64,000 nucleotides of DNA from Istiophorus platypterus. Taxonomy: Eukaryota > Chordata > Actinopteri > Istiophoriformes > Istiophoridae. The notes under the pieces were generated by a model that saw only the letters and a list, made by a program, of their open reading frames with translations, was not told the origin of the DNA and ran no database searches. This document shows positions 1 through 13,230 of this stretch, piece after piece. A program made the translations under genes and the position numbers. The stretch lies in NCBI GenBank assembly GCA_016859345.1, contig CM029129.1, forward strand, positions 20,958,695 to 21,022,694, written 5' to 3'. The first letter of the stretch is position 1; every line of letters starts with the position of its first letter.

Positions 1-85
1 AAGAATGTGTATGAAAGTTTTGTCTCAGTCACTTTACACGGCTGTTCTCTCTCTCATTCTTTTTATGTGTCTGTCTCCTTCTCAG

Positions 86-172
86 ATTGGTGTCCTCCAT
101 CCACGCCATCATGGCGACCACGGCGGGAGTCATCATCGTGTCATCGTGCCGGGGCAACGTCATCAACGACAG
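86..172 (+). CDS. tlcd3a: tlcd3a internal exon (first in window)
   Basis: The acceptor is tctccttctcag and the donor gttaga. The first base completes a codon begun upstream, and the exon ends with AG of a split arginine codon. It encodes LVSSIHAIMATTAG through NVIND, the start of the TLC domain. Confidence 0.88.
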
Positions 173-3100
173 GTTAGACCCGCCCCAATTCGGCGGTCGC
201 CTCGGTGAAACTGTGGTTACCAGTGGTAACCGAGTTTCCGGTCAGTCATTACTCTCTCTTAGCTTTATCAGTACCTGCAGGGGCGTGGTAAAAATTTGTC
301 AGCGTTATGGTGGAATCCCTAAGATCAAAGCCTTAAGCCCCATTTTGACACAAACACCGGAACCATGACAGGATGTAACTCATTTTCATGGCGAGGTTGA
401 ATTTGGTGCATATTTTTTATCCCCTGATGCTCAGCAGATACAACCAGGTGTCATGGTTGTTGCTTTATTGTTTTCTACTCAACTTCACTATGTGAAAGTA
501 CTTATAAAAAAAAAAAAAAAAAGTTGGTTCTCTGATTTAGCATGAAAATGCTGCTGATTTTCACGGAAAAACATCGCCCTGAAAAATACTACTACTACTT
601 TCTTGTTCACCAAAACAGTGGGAATATAACCCCATCTATGTATTGAACTGATGTGCTCAGTCCTAAAGTGTGTGAACCGTCAAGCCTGTGAACGCACCAT
701 TGGCTCTGTGCTGCATCCTCTCGCCTTACTGCAGTTGGGTGCGACATTCACAAAACATGATACACTTCTTTTCACAAGTTGTCTGCTGGCTTATTTTTTT
801 CCCCCCTCAGAGAACCATTCAGTTCACACGTTTCTTCCTGCCTCTACCGAGCAAGGTTATTTCTGCATATGCTTCCTCCTCTTTTCTTTTTGGTGTGAAT
901 TAGAATTTTTAAAAAAATAAGATGTTGAGACATGGACCGGTTTCTTTCTGTATTTGCAGCAGTGATCCTAGCATTTTGTCTCTACAGTATAACGGCTGCA
1001 CTCTGGAGGAAAATAAGGGTTATTTGTGTGCGTACACTAGAATGGTCCAGGGTTTATCTTGCCCTAAATATCCCGGAAGAAAAGCCAATTTCACCACCCT
1101 GTTATATCTGTGCCGGAAAGTTTGCTGCTTCAGTGTAAGATGTAAGATGTTGAGGGTAGAGCCATCAAGATGGAAAGGGTGCCTATCTTCAGATATGTGA
1201 AATGTTTTACCCAGTCTGAAACCAGCGAAGGTGCAGCACAGTGGCTCCTGTTGTGTCATGTGCAGTTCACATTTTCCTGTATTTCCATTTTTTTTCCTCC
1301 TGTATGTTTTCGAGGGCAACCCGCCCACTTCCCTTACTCAGCTAGCTGCTTTGATCCAAACCCAGCCGACCTCCAGATCAGCCACCTGGCAGCAAAGTTA
1401 GTGTTAGCATAGCACTAGCCTCCCCGTGCAGTTTAGGAGAATGTGTGTCGCTAAGCTAATGCTAGCCTGTTAATCCCACTGAGTCAGCAGCCAGACCCGG
1501 ACAGGCCCAGTTTCAGGCTACTAATCTCCGTCGCCGCTCCCCTTCGCCCACGGGGCTTAAATCCTCCACAACGCTGCTCAGTTCTGCTGCCCCGTGACGT
1601 GCACACGGCCCGGAGCTTACCAGACACATGCTCCAGAGTCCGACCGTGAATACTCTAATACTCCATCACAATCTGTCACTTCATTTTGCTTCCCATGCCT
1701 CGGTTGCAGTGACTTTTCAAAGGTTTCTGCAGTGGAAGAACCTCGAACACCGAGGAAACAGTGGTGGAGTTTAACAGAGCTGACGGAGCAATATGTCGGA
1801 GGTGTTGCAGGTTGATTTTGGCGTCTGTGTTCTCATCACCCATTACCTAAAATGACCAATCCCCAGCGTCACAAAAAAGTTGGTATAATCCTTTACAGAA
1901 ACATTCAGATGTATTGCAACTTGCTTTTTTTTTTTTGCCTTCCTTTGGCAAAGTAAGTTATTCCTATCAGCTATAACAACATTGTAACCACCGAGGTGAT
2001 TGCTGAGATCTGGGAATGCAGCAACGACACAACAAAGAAAATCACGTGGGCAAACACACATGAGAAGACGGATTTGAAACAATGGCACTGTTTACAGACC
2101 AACTCCCTGATACAATTTTGAGCCACTGTACTTTCTGTAGTTATGAGTGCTCCGTTTCAATAGTTGCAATAATTGATTTTAACCAACCTTCATTTTGGGT
2201 GCACTAATTGGATCCCGAGGGTTTTACTTTTTTAAGCCATTAATATTTGAGGTTTAAGTATAGTATGTGATAGGCAATATATAGATTGATAGTCTTTTTT
2301 TTTTTAACTTATTTTTTTAAAAGGATCTTTATATTTGTTTTTTTAAATTTGTTTTACTGTTAGAAAGTAATGTTGATAGTCATGATGGTGTTTATCCTGC
2401 AATTCCTCTTATCAGTCAATAAATGGGCTGATACCGGTTTATTTATGACAAGTTAATATTTGCTTAGTTATTGATCTATTTGATTTACTAAACCATCCAA
2501 TCAGGGTTCTTTTTTAACCTCCAAGTGAACTATTGTGTTATTCAAACCCTGCCTGATTGTCTGACTGCTCACATTTCTTGGCCCGTTGACTTAGTTTTAG
2601 TGTTTTAGTGTTGTCGCTGTGCACCCAGTTCTCAGAAGTTACCTGGGTGAGTACAGTGTCATTGTAACCAAAGGACAAAATGTCCAAAGCTACAAAGAAA
2701 ACCAGTGCCAAGGTTGTAACAAAGTGGAAATGTCCCTACAACAGTGTAACCTTAGAGATTTTGCAGAAATATCACCGATATACACATTATTCTATAGTAC
2801 TGTTTGAAAACACGAAACAGACAAACAATGCCGTATCTTATACAATTGAATGCAATACAACAATGCAAAGGTGTTTAGCCTAATGAGCAGGTAGTGTTTA
2901 TATCATTCCTGCCTTGCTCAGTGGCTCCTCGAGACTCAATTGTACCTTGATCTTATCCCAAAACAGTATTCAGAAGACAGTCGAAGCGTGTAGGATTTGT
3001 ATTAGTGCGCATGTGTATTTGCACAGGGGAGTGTTTCTCTATGTGGGCTCCAAAAAACAGTCCATCTGTATTTTCTATTGCCCTTAATACGGCAAGTATA

Positions 3101-6100
3101 TACACTTCAGAACTGAGTCATGTGGCCCTGACTCCTCCTTGAGCTGTTTGTTGTGCCTTACTGATCTTAATCTCCATCCGCTGACCTTAAGAACCCAGTG
3201 AGAGGTCAGGGGTCAGTAGCACGGCTCTGCCCTGCAGCCTCACTCCGCTCTGTCCACATAATTAACCATCACGGTAATCGGTGCTCATTAGTGCACTGCA
3301 GCCATCCAAGCTGTTTTTTTTTTTTTTGTACTGTACTTACATAAGCTTGGCTTTGCCTTATGGCCTTGCATGCTCGTGTGTGAGAGAGAAGACATATAGG
3401 TTAAGTGAGTGTCTGCGCGCGTTTACATCAGCTGAAACCAAAGGTCATCCGGTTTGCCATCTACCGGATGGCCTACCAGCAAGAAAGTAAATGTAAATGT
3501 AATGCTAATATTTAAGCCTTAATACTTAACTCATCATTGACTATGAGATGGTATATTTGGTCTGCTCAGAAGGGTCGTAACTATGTAGGTGCAGGGATAT
3601 AGTAAAGGGCATTAAGGAGAAGACGTTTTATAGAAATATTTTGATGATACAAAATTGATTAATTTGCATTTATTTCTGAAGATACCCCAGACTTTTAAGA
3701 AGAAGCTGTATCAGGAAATCTTAAGTTTATAAGAAATATTTTACTTCAGATTCTTGATTCAGACCCTGTTCTTCATTTTCCAGGGAGTGAATATATCTTC
3801 TGTGTTCACGTAACTCCTTTGGGTACTTTTGATATATTTGAGATATTTTTGATTAATCCAGCCTTCTAATCTCCCCTTTGGGACTTTGTACTTTGGGACT
3901 TTGGGAACAATGTACTTCCCCACAAGTTTTCATCATACGCTTCTCAAATTGTTAATGTTTTGCCAACCTGGGTGGGGTGCATGGTTGGCTTGATGGAGTG
4001 GTTTACAGTGTTGGTCGTCCTGTCGGTCAGACAGTTTGTCAGTTCACCCATTCACAGTCCCTGAGCCCATGGCCCCCTGACTTTTCATTTTGCACCACCA
4101 TGTGTTCAAAATTTGTGACATTTAATGAAATATCTTGGCAGCCATTAGATAGACTGAATTAAATTTGTTACAGATATTCATGTTCCCTTCAGATGGATTT
4201 GTGATAACTTTGGTTTGACTTTTACTCCAGTGCTTTCATCAGGTCTGATTTGAAATTTGTCCAACACTTTGGTTTAGGATCAAATTCATGCAAAACTAAC
4301 GACATCCCTGACAGCCGGTGCTGTCCTCTGTTTAGTGCCAAATAACAAATTTCAGCATGATGACATGCCAAGCTCAGATGGTCCACATAGTAAATACTTT
4401 ACCTACCAAAAATAGACATTTTAATATTGCCATTACATTATACTGACACTCCTCACAGAGACGCCAGCACAGCGGCAGACATAGTCGTCTTTTTTTCACT
4501 TGTGGAATAAATTTTTAACATTATCATCTCTGGTTTTACTTTGTGGATGTTGTGGTTTTGTAATCAGCATTGGTTTTCTATAGGATTTGTCCTGTTAAGC
4601 ATCTTCACCTTGCTCAAAACACCCAATGTGTGGTTCAGCGTCAACTTGCATGCTTTATCCTGTTTACCTTGTATAAAATGGATAAATGTACAGATGTAGA
4701 GTATTTACATGTATTTTGTATTTTCTTCCTCAGGCACTGGCTGGCCACCTACTTTGTCATCTGGTATGGCGTGCCCTACATGACGTACGACATCTTCGCC
4801 ATGTACCTGAGCCACTACTACCGCTTCCGCGTCAAGGGGCACGAGGACTACAAGCAGCACTCGCTGAGGACGGTGAACTCCTTTGTCCGCAGAGAGTTCC
4901 TGCTGGTGCTGCATCACATCGCGCTGCTCACCATCCTACTGCCCGTCACGCTGGTGAGCGACGGCAAAGATGAAAGCTGAAGTATTGCAGACGTCGCTGG
5001 TAGCGATGGGTCACTAGCTCTGTGAATCAGCCGTCGGCAGGGAAGTGCTCTCACGCAACGTTTGGGCTAAAAAAAAACAAAACAACAAAAAACGATTAGC
5101 GCAACGTATCGCAATCGTCATCAGCAACTCAGGATTACTGGCTTTACTGCAACCGTCACGGATCTCATGGGGTTTTTCAGTGTGTGACAGTGTGGCAGTT
5201 ATTTTTGTAAATATAATTTATTTAAGGGGTTATTTGGTTTTACCTATCAAGTAATTTACATGTTACTGCAAATCAGGTTTCAGCCTGCACGGATGTTAGT
5301 TTAGAGATCTGGAGGCTGCCTGGAATGTGGGGAAATCCAATGCATTCGAATTACACAAGCGTCGCGTTTTGGAAAGTGGTTTGCAATAACCTCAAATATA
5401 CATAAGCATGAAGTGCATTAACATCTTAATCCAACCAGTTCTCAAAACATCCATCAGCTCACTGCATAATTGTGTTTACGGTACCTCAGGATTGCTGCAG
5501 ACAACCAGATAATCTCAGCATCATTGAGGATGTGTGGTTTAAAGCTGCTTGTAGCTTGTCGTTTCCACTGATTAGAGGTTTCCAGTACATTTACAAACGA
5601 ATCTTTTTAACACAAAATTGTTAACTGAAGTGATTATAGTGAGTCATCATTGTCTTTGCAAACCACAAGGGGGCATTTGGTCAAATCAGAGTTGGACGAC
5701 ACTGACGAGCCATTGCCCGTTTTTTGACAAAATCCTAGTGCTTGAAAACGGTGATCAGTTTTGAGTAGTTAAAAGTGAGCACTTCACCAATTTACTGTGT
5801 GGCCCATTTGAGGAAATGGTACGGTCCGACTCGGTCAGTTCAGAGGATCGACTAGTGTCCAGGGCTCATAGGAGTAAAAAAGCAGGAAAGGAAAGAGAGC
5901 GGTACGTTATTGATTACTCTCTTTGAACAAATAGCAATAAATTAATCTTTTTCTCTTTCACGTCCGTGTATTGTAAGCGTTGTAAAAGGGAATTATCAAA
6001 AAGAAGAATGGACAGGAAGAGAGAATGAAAGGCGCATGTTGTTTTCTGCTGGGATACAAGTGCTAGTGGGACGTCAAGAAGCTCTCAGCGTACATGAATG

Positions 6101-9100
6101 CATGAATATTCGGTTATCTGTCAAGCGAGGGAGAGGGAGGAAGCAGGTAACAACAGAGGACAGGGGTACTTTGGACCATGATGACTATTTTTAGGGAATG
6201 CTTGACCAGCTAATTGGAAGCCCGCTGACCTGTTAAACCTGAGTTCACTGTGAATTCCTGTAAAATCACTTTAGGAAGTTTGTCAGACTGGCTTCATGTT
6301 CGGATTAATTACTTTCGTTGATGCCCTTTGATCCAGAAACTTTCGTTTTCGTTTTCGTTTTTCGTTCGTTTTGTTTTTTTTGTTTGTATTTTTCCCAGAA
6401 AATATGTTTTATCATGAAACTAGAATCTCAGGTGCTTCGCTTCAGACTGGCCTTCAGCCCACTGATTACACTATTTGTATCCCACAGAGTTCATGCAAAA
6501 CAAGTTGTGCCGCCACCCTCTTTTCCCAGTAGTATCCCAGGTCAGCAGGCCAGGTGCTGCGGAAACCCGGCCCCCTTTGTTTGCAGTGGCGTTCAGTGGC
6601 AATATGAGATAACATTACCCTACATTATTCAGCTCCAGCTGCGGTCAAGCTGCCTTTTCTCCGTGCTGGCCAACCCTCCCGCCCTCTGTTTCTCCTCTTG
6701 TTCCTTCACTCATCAGCTTTATGCCACTCTGGCTTGCCCGGGTAATACCTGAGCCGCCGGCGGACGTTGCCAGCAAACTGTCAGAGGACGGTGACACACA
6801 GGGAGGAGGAAGAGGCCAAAGCTTTAGCTGGCGATGATGTAGGGAAATCTATTGAACGTATGCTAATTGAACCTAAGTTATGGGCACAAGTAGGAATCCA
6901 CCGATTGTAAGCGTCAGATCAGGCATTGGATCAGGACGCCTTTTGGTGGCCAGCCATGTGCAGGGTTTGCAGCCGGGTGAGATAAGTAGGGACGACTGGA
7001 GGCAGACCAGGAACACCTGAGGGATCACATGTTACGTCTGAACTGGGAATACTTCAGGCTACACCAGAGGGAGCAGGGTCTGGACGGTCATAATTAATCT
7101 CCTGTCACCACCTGCTCATTATGTTTTTAGCTCCGTACGCAGGTTTTTAATGATAATGCAAGGTGTTGCATCACCATCTTCAACATGACAAACATAGCTA
7201 GTGGCCCACCATGGTTCTCTTGCTTTAAATTTATCTAGTTTCCACACGTGCTGCCGTTTTTTTGTCAAAAATCCAAATAAACATTTGGAGAGATGATGGG
7301 CATCAGGCACAAACATACACAAATACACTTGTTTTTCTCTGTGGCTGCAGTAAAAAATTAGGGTTTGCATGAGGATAGTGTGTCGTGGCTCAAAACCCAG
7401 GTCCGTTTTTGGACATCATGCATGTTGATGATTAATATATCTTTTTTTTTTCTTTTTTCTTTTTTTTGAGCGGGGTAAAGTTTAAATTATTTCTTATACA
7501 GTGTCTCAAACACATTTAGACCTACAGTGCTGCAGAAGTAACGCACACACACATGCAGAATGCACTGGCAGGTGGGAGTGGGGGCTGAGGTGGCCAGGTA
7601 GTTTATTAAGCGCGGTGTAATGTTCCCCTCTGCGGTAGCCATTCTCTCACAGGGCAGATGGCAAAGCTGCGTCTTGAGCCACTCATGCTTTATTCATCGC
7701 CAGTGCAGAGCCGGCGAGCCCCAGCAGACAGCGCTCGTCTTTTTGTCTGAGTCTCTCCGTCCGTCCAGACTGACTCACCTATTCTAGGATGGCCTCTCTA
7801 ACCACGCAGCCCCGCGCCACCAGTCAGTATTTGAAAGCTTTGGTCATTACTTATGCACAGGACATCCACTCCCTCCTCTGCCCCAGCCAGCCTCTCCCTG
7901 CCTTCTTTTTTTTCCTATCTTGAGGTTGGGGTAAAAACATCGGCCTTTGCAGCTGTTTCAATATACAAAAAAAACCCCAAAACCCTAGATTATCTCAAAA
8001 ATATCTCTAAAAATATCAGCTGAAGTATTTAACTCAACAGTGTCTGGGTGTAAGCCTCAAGTTTATTCCACCAAAATCGAACTTATGATTGACACATGTT
8101 AAATACGTCAGTGCATGTGGGCGTATGGTCACTGTCGGCAACCGCTAATGTAGAATAGAGTACATGTTTGCACTTTGGTCCTTGCTAAAGAACTCAACAA
8201 ACCTCAGTGGACTCTTGAGGGTATTTATTTAAAAATGCACGTTTATGAAGAGTCCTTAGCAAGTATGTTTTCAGCCAAATGTGCTGGGATTGATTGTTGA
8301 TGCAGCAAGATTTGCCGTCATGGAACTAAATACTCCCAGCTCTGCATTTCTAGGCTGAATAATCGAACAAAGCATTTCCTTAATGCAGCATTTCCCCCCC
8401 CAAATTCTGCAGAATTCCTCGTAGGCCTCAATATCCTGACCACTTGATTGTTGTGTTCAAATGATCCTCCTCAACTCATAAAGTCGGGAGATATCACATG
8501 AACCTGTCAGGTTTCCCAGATTTCTGTGGTTGTCGTCATAGATATATCGCTTGAATCGGACCAAGTAACAAAGCCACTACAGACTGTGAAGGTTGTTATT
8601 CCAACTTATACACTAGTTGTTTTTTTGTTGTTTGTTTTTTGTTGGCAGCCCAAATAAAAAAGAGAAAAAAAAATCATTGTTCCTTTGGGATTAAATTTTG
8701 GATAAAGTACTCAGTCTATTCATCCATTCATCTTTCTGTCCATTTTGACTTACATATGAATGCAAAGTTGATGAATATATTTCCTATTAACCTGGCATAG
8801 TATTTGCTAGTTGTCCGCATTGTATTCAGGTGAAACATTAGACTTCAAACCATAAACTGGGGTGTCGTTAAAGTTGCCCCAGCTTATCACAGGCATTTAC
8901 GCCGATGCTTTGACAGAACCTTCCGGGTGATAAATTTTGCTCTGAACAGCCCGAATGCACCTTTAGCTTTGGACTCTTTTGAGACCGGATCATTTTGGTT
9001 TCTGGTGGAGGAGCTGGTTCTGGTTTTCACAGTCGTAGACCGTTGGTAGGAGAGGTCCGACACTTTCTGTGACCCTCCACCATCCTGGCTCACATAACCC

Positions 9101-12100
9101 TTGTTTTAGTTTTTTTTCTTCTCTGTGCGTTAATAATGTGATGCTACTGCCTGCTTCTGTACCAAACCTGTGCATCAGTCAGCGGTAGCTTTTGCAGCTT
9201 GGATTAAAGATAGCCACACTAACAGCAGCAGGTGAGGTGAGCAGAGCCGTTCTCGGTTTCAAAAAAACAAAATAAAACACAAAAACTCTCCAATGTTTGC
9301 GTTAGCTTTGTTCCGTAGACATCTTTCAGGGCCACCGTACCTCCAAAGTGCTGCTGTTGATGGATAGCTGAAGAGAGGGCTGTCCAGATCCTGTCCGGAC
9401 CTTCCTGCCACAGCCGACCCAAAAACGCTTTAAACAAACAAACAAAAAAAAACAAGATATAATACTACACAGAGCTATTGAGGGAAAGCTTTTATTGAGG
9501 TTATATTTTGTTTACTATCTCAAACTGGCCACAAAGGACTAACGGCCACGTGAAGCATACAACAGCGTGAAGTCTGGGTTTCGGCAGAGTGTTTCAGTGT
9601 CTCATGGTGGACTAGGCAGTTTCACAGGCTTTTGCACCCTGACTGCTGGATGTATAGAATAAAATACTGGACGAAACAGTGGATTCTTAGGATGAAGCGT
9701 TTTGTGTTTTGCTCAGATTTAAAGACGAACATTTATATGGTAAGTTGGCTTTAAGCGGAGCCAGCCTTCGGAAAGCACACGATGTCGTCCCACGGCCTCC
9801 GAAGCCCCGTTCGACGCCCCGGGTCCAGACCGTCCCAGACGTTGCCCTTGAATGTCAGCTGTGTTTGTTTCCGTGCTCGTGTTTGTTTGCTCACCCTGGG
9901 TGCACTCTGTTTGTCTGCTCCTCAGTTCTTCCGGAAGGACCAGGGGGACTTCTTCATTGGCTGCCTGTTTCTCACAGAGCTCAGCACTCCCTTCGTCTCC
10001 CTGGGGAAGATACTCATCCAGGTGAGGCGGCACATACATCTGCGCAATCACCAGACTCCAAGTGCAAAGTCATACATCTTTATTTCTTCCGTTCTTCATT
10101 ATTTATTTAAAGTATTCAAAGATAAAAGTTTTGAGAATTTGTAGAGTAAACATAAGATTGGAATGACATTGGAAACATAGTAAGACCTTTTGTCAGAGAG
10201 GGGAACTACCAGACGACCAATTTAGTCAATCATCTACGAAACGAGCAGTGATGTCCCATAGCTTAGCCTCCATAACCATGCACATTAGACCTTCTGAGCT
10301 TTGAATGCTTCTGCATGGAGTAACAGTTTGCATGGGGCTCTAATAAGATTGATACTTAGAAGAGATGAATGAAGAGTTTGGAGGAAAGTGTTCGTTTTTT
10401 CTGGCCAAAACTAAAAATCAAAAACACGAGAAAGGGTTTAAGCAATAGCTTTATCCTTGTGTTTATTGGCCTTAATATAAAAATAGAAACTTCAGCTTGT
10501 TTTTCTTACTAGCTTGTTGACCACAGTGGTAACCAAACTTTACACACAGTGGTTGGTCCTCATTCTGAAAGACTCTTCCCTTGTAGCATTAAAAGTCAAA
10601 CACTGTAATGTGAACTGTTCAAAAATGGAATAAACCTAAACAGCTTGCTGGCCCACCAACAATCTGGTATTGCTTTTATATTATATATTTCCTTATACTT
10701 GGAGCAATGCGAGGGCGATGCTGTTTCTTTATATCCATTTATCTTCTACATGGTGAGGATGATGACTTTTTGCCTACGTCCTGTTAGCATCAGCCTCAGT
10801 CTTTTAGGACAGCGTCATCCATGTAGCCATCAAATGCGTATTTAAGACCATTTTTGACCAACACATGGAGTCAACATTAGCTTGATTAGCTAGCTAGAGC
10901 TGGGCAGGACTTAAAAGTGCTTTACACTGACGTGCTCTCTGTGCATGTTGGCACCATTGTCATTAAAGAAATGCAGAGAGCATTCAAAAAACCCTTCAAA
11001 TAGGGGATTTGTTGATTCTGATTACATGAGAACTGTGCAGAGCAAGGGATTCCTTTAATTTATTAATCCACCACTCTACTTCTTCTACTACAAATCTCCA
11101 AATTAAAATAGGATGAACAGTATATGTAGATATCTAACTGATACCATTCATGGTATAAATAAAAGCCTCGGCTTTGTAGGTGTATTCTTTGGACAGTGTC
11201 TGCTCAGGTAATAAGCAGGGCTTTGCATCATCAGAAACCCGAGTATCGCCCTTTCATTTGGGATGTTGCCTGTCACTGTACCATCAATAATTAAGGTGCA
11301 TGGCTCACCCCAGAAAAAAAAAAAAAACAAGAAACATTAGTCGGCAGCATTCAGCTCAGAAGCACCATTCCCTCTCCCCGGCTCTTAACCAGTCCGCCAG
11401 AGTTAATGCTGTCATTAGTCCCTACGCGTGCGGTGGGCATCGCATCTTACACCCAAGACACGCACATATGTGTGTGCTGTGTAGTCAGTGGCGGCGTGTC
11501 CTAGGAAAGCAGTAATCTAAGAATAGAAAGGACTCGCCGCGTGCGTCCCGGTAAAATCAGCGGACCGTGGGCTTTCGGGCCGTTGCTGACACCTGGTGTC
11601 GGCAGAGGAAAAAGAGCAGAGCAAAGCAGAGCAGAACCCCACTGCTCGTCCCTGCCTCTCAAAACGCTGCCCTCCTCTGGACTGGATCAGCTCCGACAGA
11701 AACTCTGCCAGATGCTTTCACTGCTCTCGGCAGCCGTTTGGATTTCCTGCCGATCGCTCCTGTGGAGACCGGGAGTCCTCCTAGCATCTCACACCAGAGA
11801 TGGGAAGATGATCATTGTAAGGGATGTTGATAGAAACATATTAGAATGTGATCTAATAAATATGAACTATGGGGGGGGGTTATAAACCATCAAATGATAT
11901 CATGACACAGTACTTTGGCTCAGGTTTAGCTCATTAACTTTTAGCATGTTAGCATAGTAATATTGGCATATAGGGTTAAGTGTTAAACAAAAAAAAGCCA
12001 TGAATCTGCACCTCTCCGTGGCCCCTGGTTCCCTCAGGGGTCAGCTGGGTGGTTTTCTTAACCTCCCCCCGTCGGTCGATGGCACAAATCATCAGTTTGA

Positions 12101-13230
12101 GCTGACCAAACTCGAGCTGGACACAGGGAATCTTTCAAATGCTGCTGTCTAGTAGGTTTGCGTGCGATCTAACCTCAAATCTTAGAGTAAAGCTGGCGAT
12201 TACTGCTGGGGGGACCATCGGCCTTCATCTGGGGATCGTCGAGGTCTGTAGCAGATGTCGTGGGCCAAAACAGCTCGCCACCTACCAAGCAAGCGAAAGG
12301 CTGCACAAACGACAGCAGCATCCCAAGGGGGCAGGTGGCTGATTTAGTCCTCTGGTAAGAGACTCCCGGTGGAGGTCACCGGGGCAACCTTAGGTGTGGA
12401 TACCCAGAATCCAACCCTGATCTTCAACTTGTAGATTTTTAACAGCAAATTCTTAAATAACAACCATTACTAGGGAATTCCTGAAGCCATCTGGACCACT
12501 GGCTCTGATTTTATGATAAAATGAAAGCTGCTTTTGCAGCTAAAAAAAAACTCACAGTGGAATGGCAGTTAGGGCAACTTCATCTCCTGTGATGTGAGGC
12601 GTTTCTTTAGTGAAATGGAAAAAATGTATGTGTGTTGGGGGGGGGGCATGTTTGCAAGACGGATTTAAAATTTAAATCCCATCAGATTTGATTGGATCAC
12701 TCAACGTGTGGCGGCGGCTTAGTCAATACAGAGTGATGTGGAGCAGTACTGGAGTTTCGGCCTCTTCGTCCCCCTGAGAACGGAACATTTAACACTAGGA
12801 AACAGAATTAGAGCTCGGAAAATGTATTGTACGTCACTGTGTCTTTTACTGCTACTTGAAATGTTTTTTTTCTTCACCCACCTCCACCGTTCCTGTTTTC
12901 TTTTTTCTTCTCCTCCATCAGCTCAGCCTCCAAGACTGCTGGCTACACAAGGCCAACGGTGGCACGGTACTGCTCACCTTCTTCATGTGCCGCATCGCCC
13001 TCTTCCCCTACATGTACTGGATGTACGGCCGCCACTACGGCATCCCGCTCTACAGCGTTCCCTTCCACCTGCCGCTGTCCGCCAACCTGGGCAACTCCTG
13101 CATCCTGGCGCCGCAGGTCTACTGGTTCGTCCTGCTCTGTCGAAAGGGCTACCGCCTGTACAAGCGTAGCCGCCGGCCCGACCTGTCTCCGGTGGCGTCC
13201 GACGTCGCCGGCGGTTCCAAGGACGACTGA
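86..13230 (+). CDS. tlcd3a: TLC domain-containing protein 3 (TLCD3/FAM57 family), 5'-partial
   Basis: Four exons (86-172, 4734-4953, 9926-10021, 12922-13230) join in frame to 236 residues ending in TGA. The first roughly 40 residues must lie in an exon upstream of the window. The family is multi-pass TLC-domain membrane proteins; human TLCD3A is 257 residues and TLCD3B has been linked to ceramide synthesis. Visible family marks are LVSSIHAIMATTAG, the RHWL junction, GVPYMTYDIFAMYL, the histidine pair in LLVLHHIALL, GDFFIGCLF, LTELSTPFVSLGKILIQ, CRIALFPYMYWMYGRHYG and LAPQVYWFVLLCRKG. Hydrophobic helices alternate with short loops, and the tail is hydrophilic and Ser/Asp-rich, longer than in the human protein. 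Some positions (IMATTAG, VKGH, EFLLVLHH, LGKILIQ) look more like TLCD3B, others (TELSTPFVS, LLCRK) like TLCD3A. I chose tlcd3a mainly because human TLCD3A is also on 17p13.3. The family is certain; the paralogue is not. Confidence 0.9.
173..4733 (+). other. tlcd3a intron
   Basis: I see no coding exon here. The intron is AT-rich with short T runs and contains a degenerate dispersed repeat at about 3985-4490. Small open frames around 650-1412 and 4570-4980 have no protein-like character outside the true exon. Confidence 0.8.
3985..4490. repeat. Degenerate dispersed teleost repeat
   Basis: The order of motifs matches, from memory, a common fish repeat: a GGTCGTCCTGTCGGTCAGAC start, AATGAAATATCTTGGCAGCC, GTTACAGATATTCATGTTCC, ATAACTTTGGTTTGACTTTT, TGCAAAACTAACGACATCCC, GTTTAGTGCCAAATAACAAA and AGATGGTCCACATAGTAAAT. 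The copy is heavily mutated. I cannot name the superfamily from sequence alone. Confidence 0.6.
4734..4953 (+). CDS. tlcd3a: tlcd3a exon
   Basis: The acceptor is cttcctcag and the donor gtgagc. The first G completes Arg, giving R-HWLATYFVIWYG. The exon carries the TYDIFAMYL helix, the basic VKGHEDYKQH loop and the LVLHHIALL histidine pair. Confidence 0.92.
4954..9925 (+). other. tlcd3a intron
   Basis: No supported exon. The segment holds T runs (about 6350-6385 and 7441-7468) and a CTCF-like core at 5663-5675. The minus-strand frames near 8887-9455 show no domain. Confidence 0.75.
5663..5675 (+). promoter_or_regulatory. CTCF-like motif (CCACAAGGGGGCA)
   Basis: The 13 bases match the CTCF core consensus closely. 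The site is inside a tlcd3a intron. Binding is an inference from motif alone; short CTCF-like matches are also found inside fish repeats. Confidence 0.4.
9926..10021 (+). CDS. tlcd3a: tlcd3a exon
   Basis: The acceptor is ctgctcctcag and the donor gtgagg, phase 0 on both sides (32 codons). It encodes FFRKDQGDFFIGCLF followed by the very conserved TELSTPFVSLGKILIQ. Confidence 0.93.
10022..12921 (+). other. tlcd3a intron
   Basis: No exon seen. A GC-richer stretch at about 11395-11780 raises short open frames on the + strand, but these have no conserved family pattern. Poly-G/C runs occur at 11871-11878 and 12638-12647. Confidence 0.75.
12922..13230 (+). CDS. tlcd3a: tlcd3a terminal coding exon
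   Basis: The acceptor follows ttctcctccatcag; the exon starts in phase 0 with LSLQDCWLHKANGG and ends at TGA 13228-13230. It holds the last membrane segments and a charged tail ending GGSKDD. A second AG five bases further in (gctcag) would break the frame, so the first AG is preferred. Confidence 0.9.
   Translation, partial: LSLQDCWLHKANGGTVLLTFFMCRIALFPYMYWMYGRHYGIPLYSVPFHLPLSANLGNSCILAPQVYWFVLLCRKGYRLYKRSRRPDLSPVASDVAGGSKDD

Noticed and set aside
4950..4980. Read-through of the tlcd3a exon to TGA at 4978
   Set aside because: The frame continues into intron after a good gtgagc donor; the next exon gives the family sequence.
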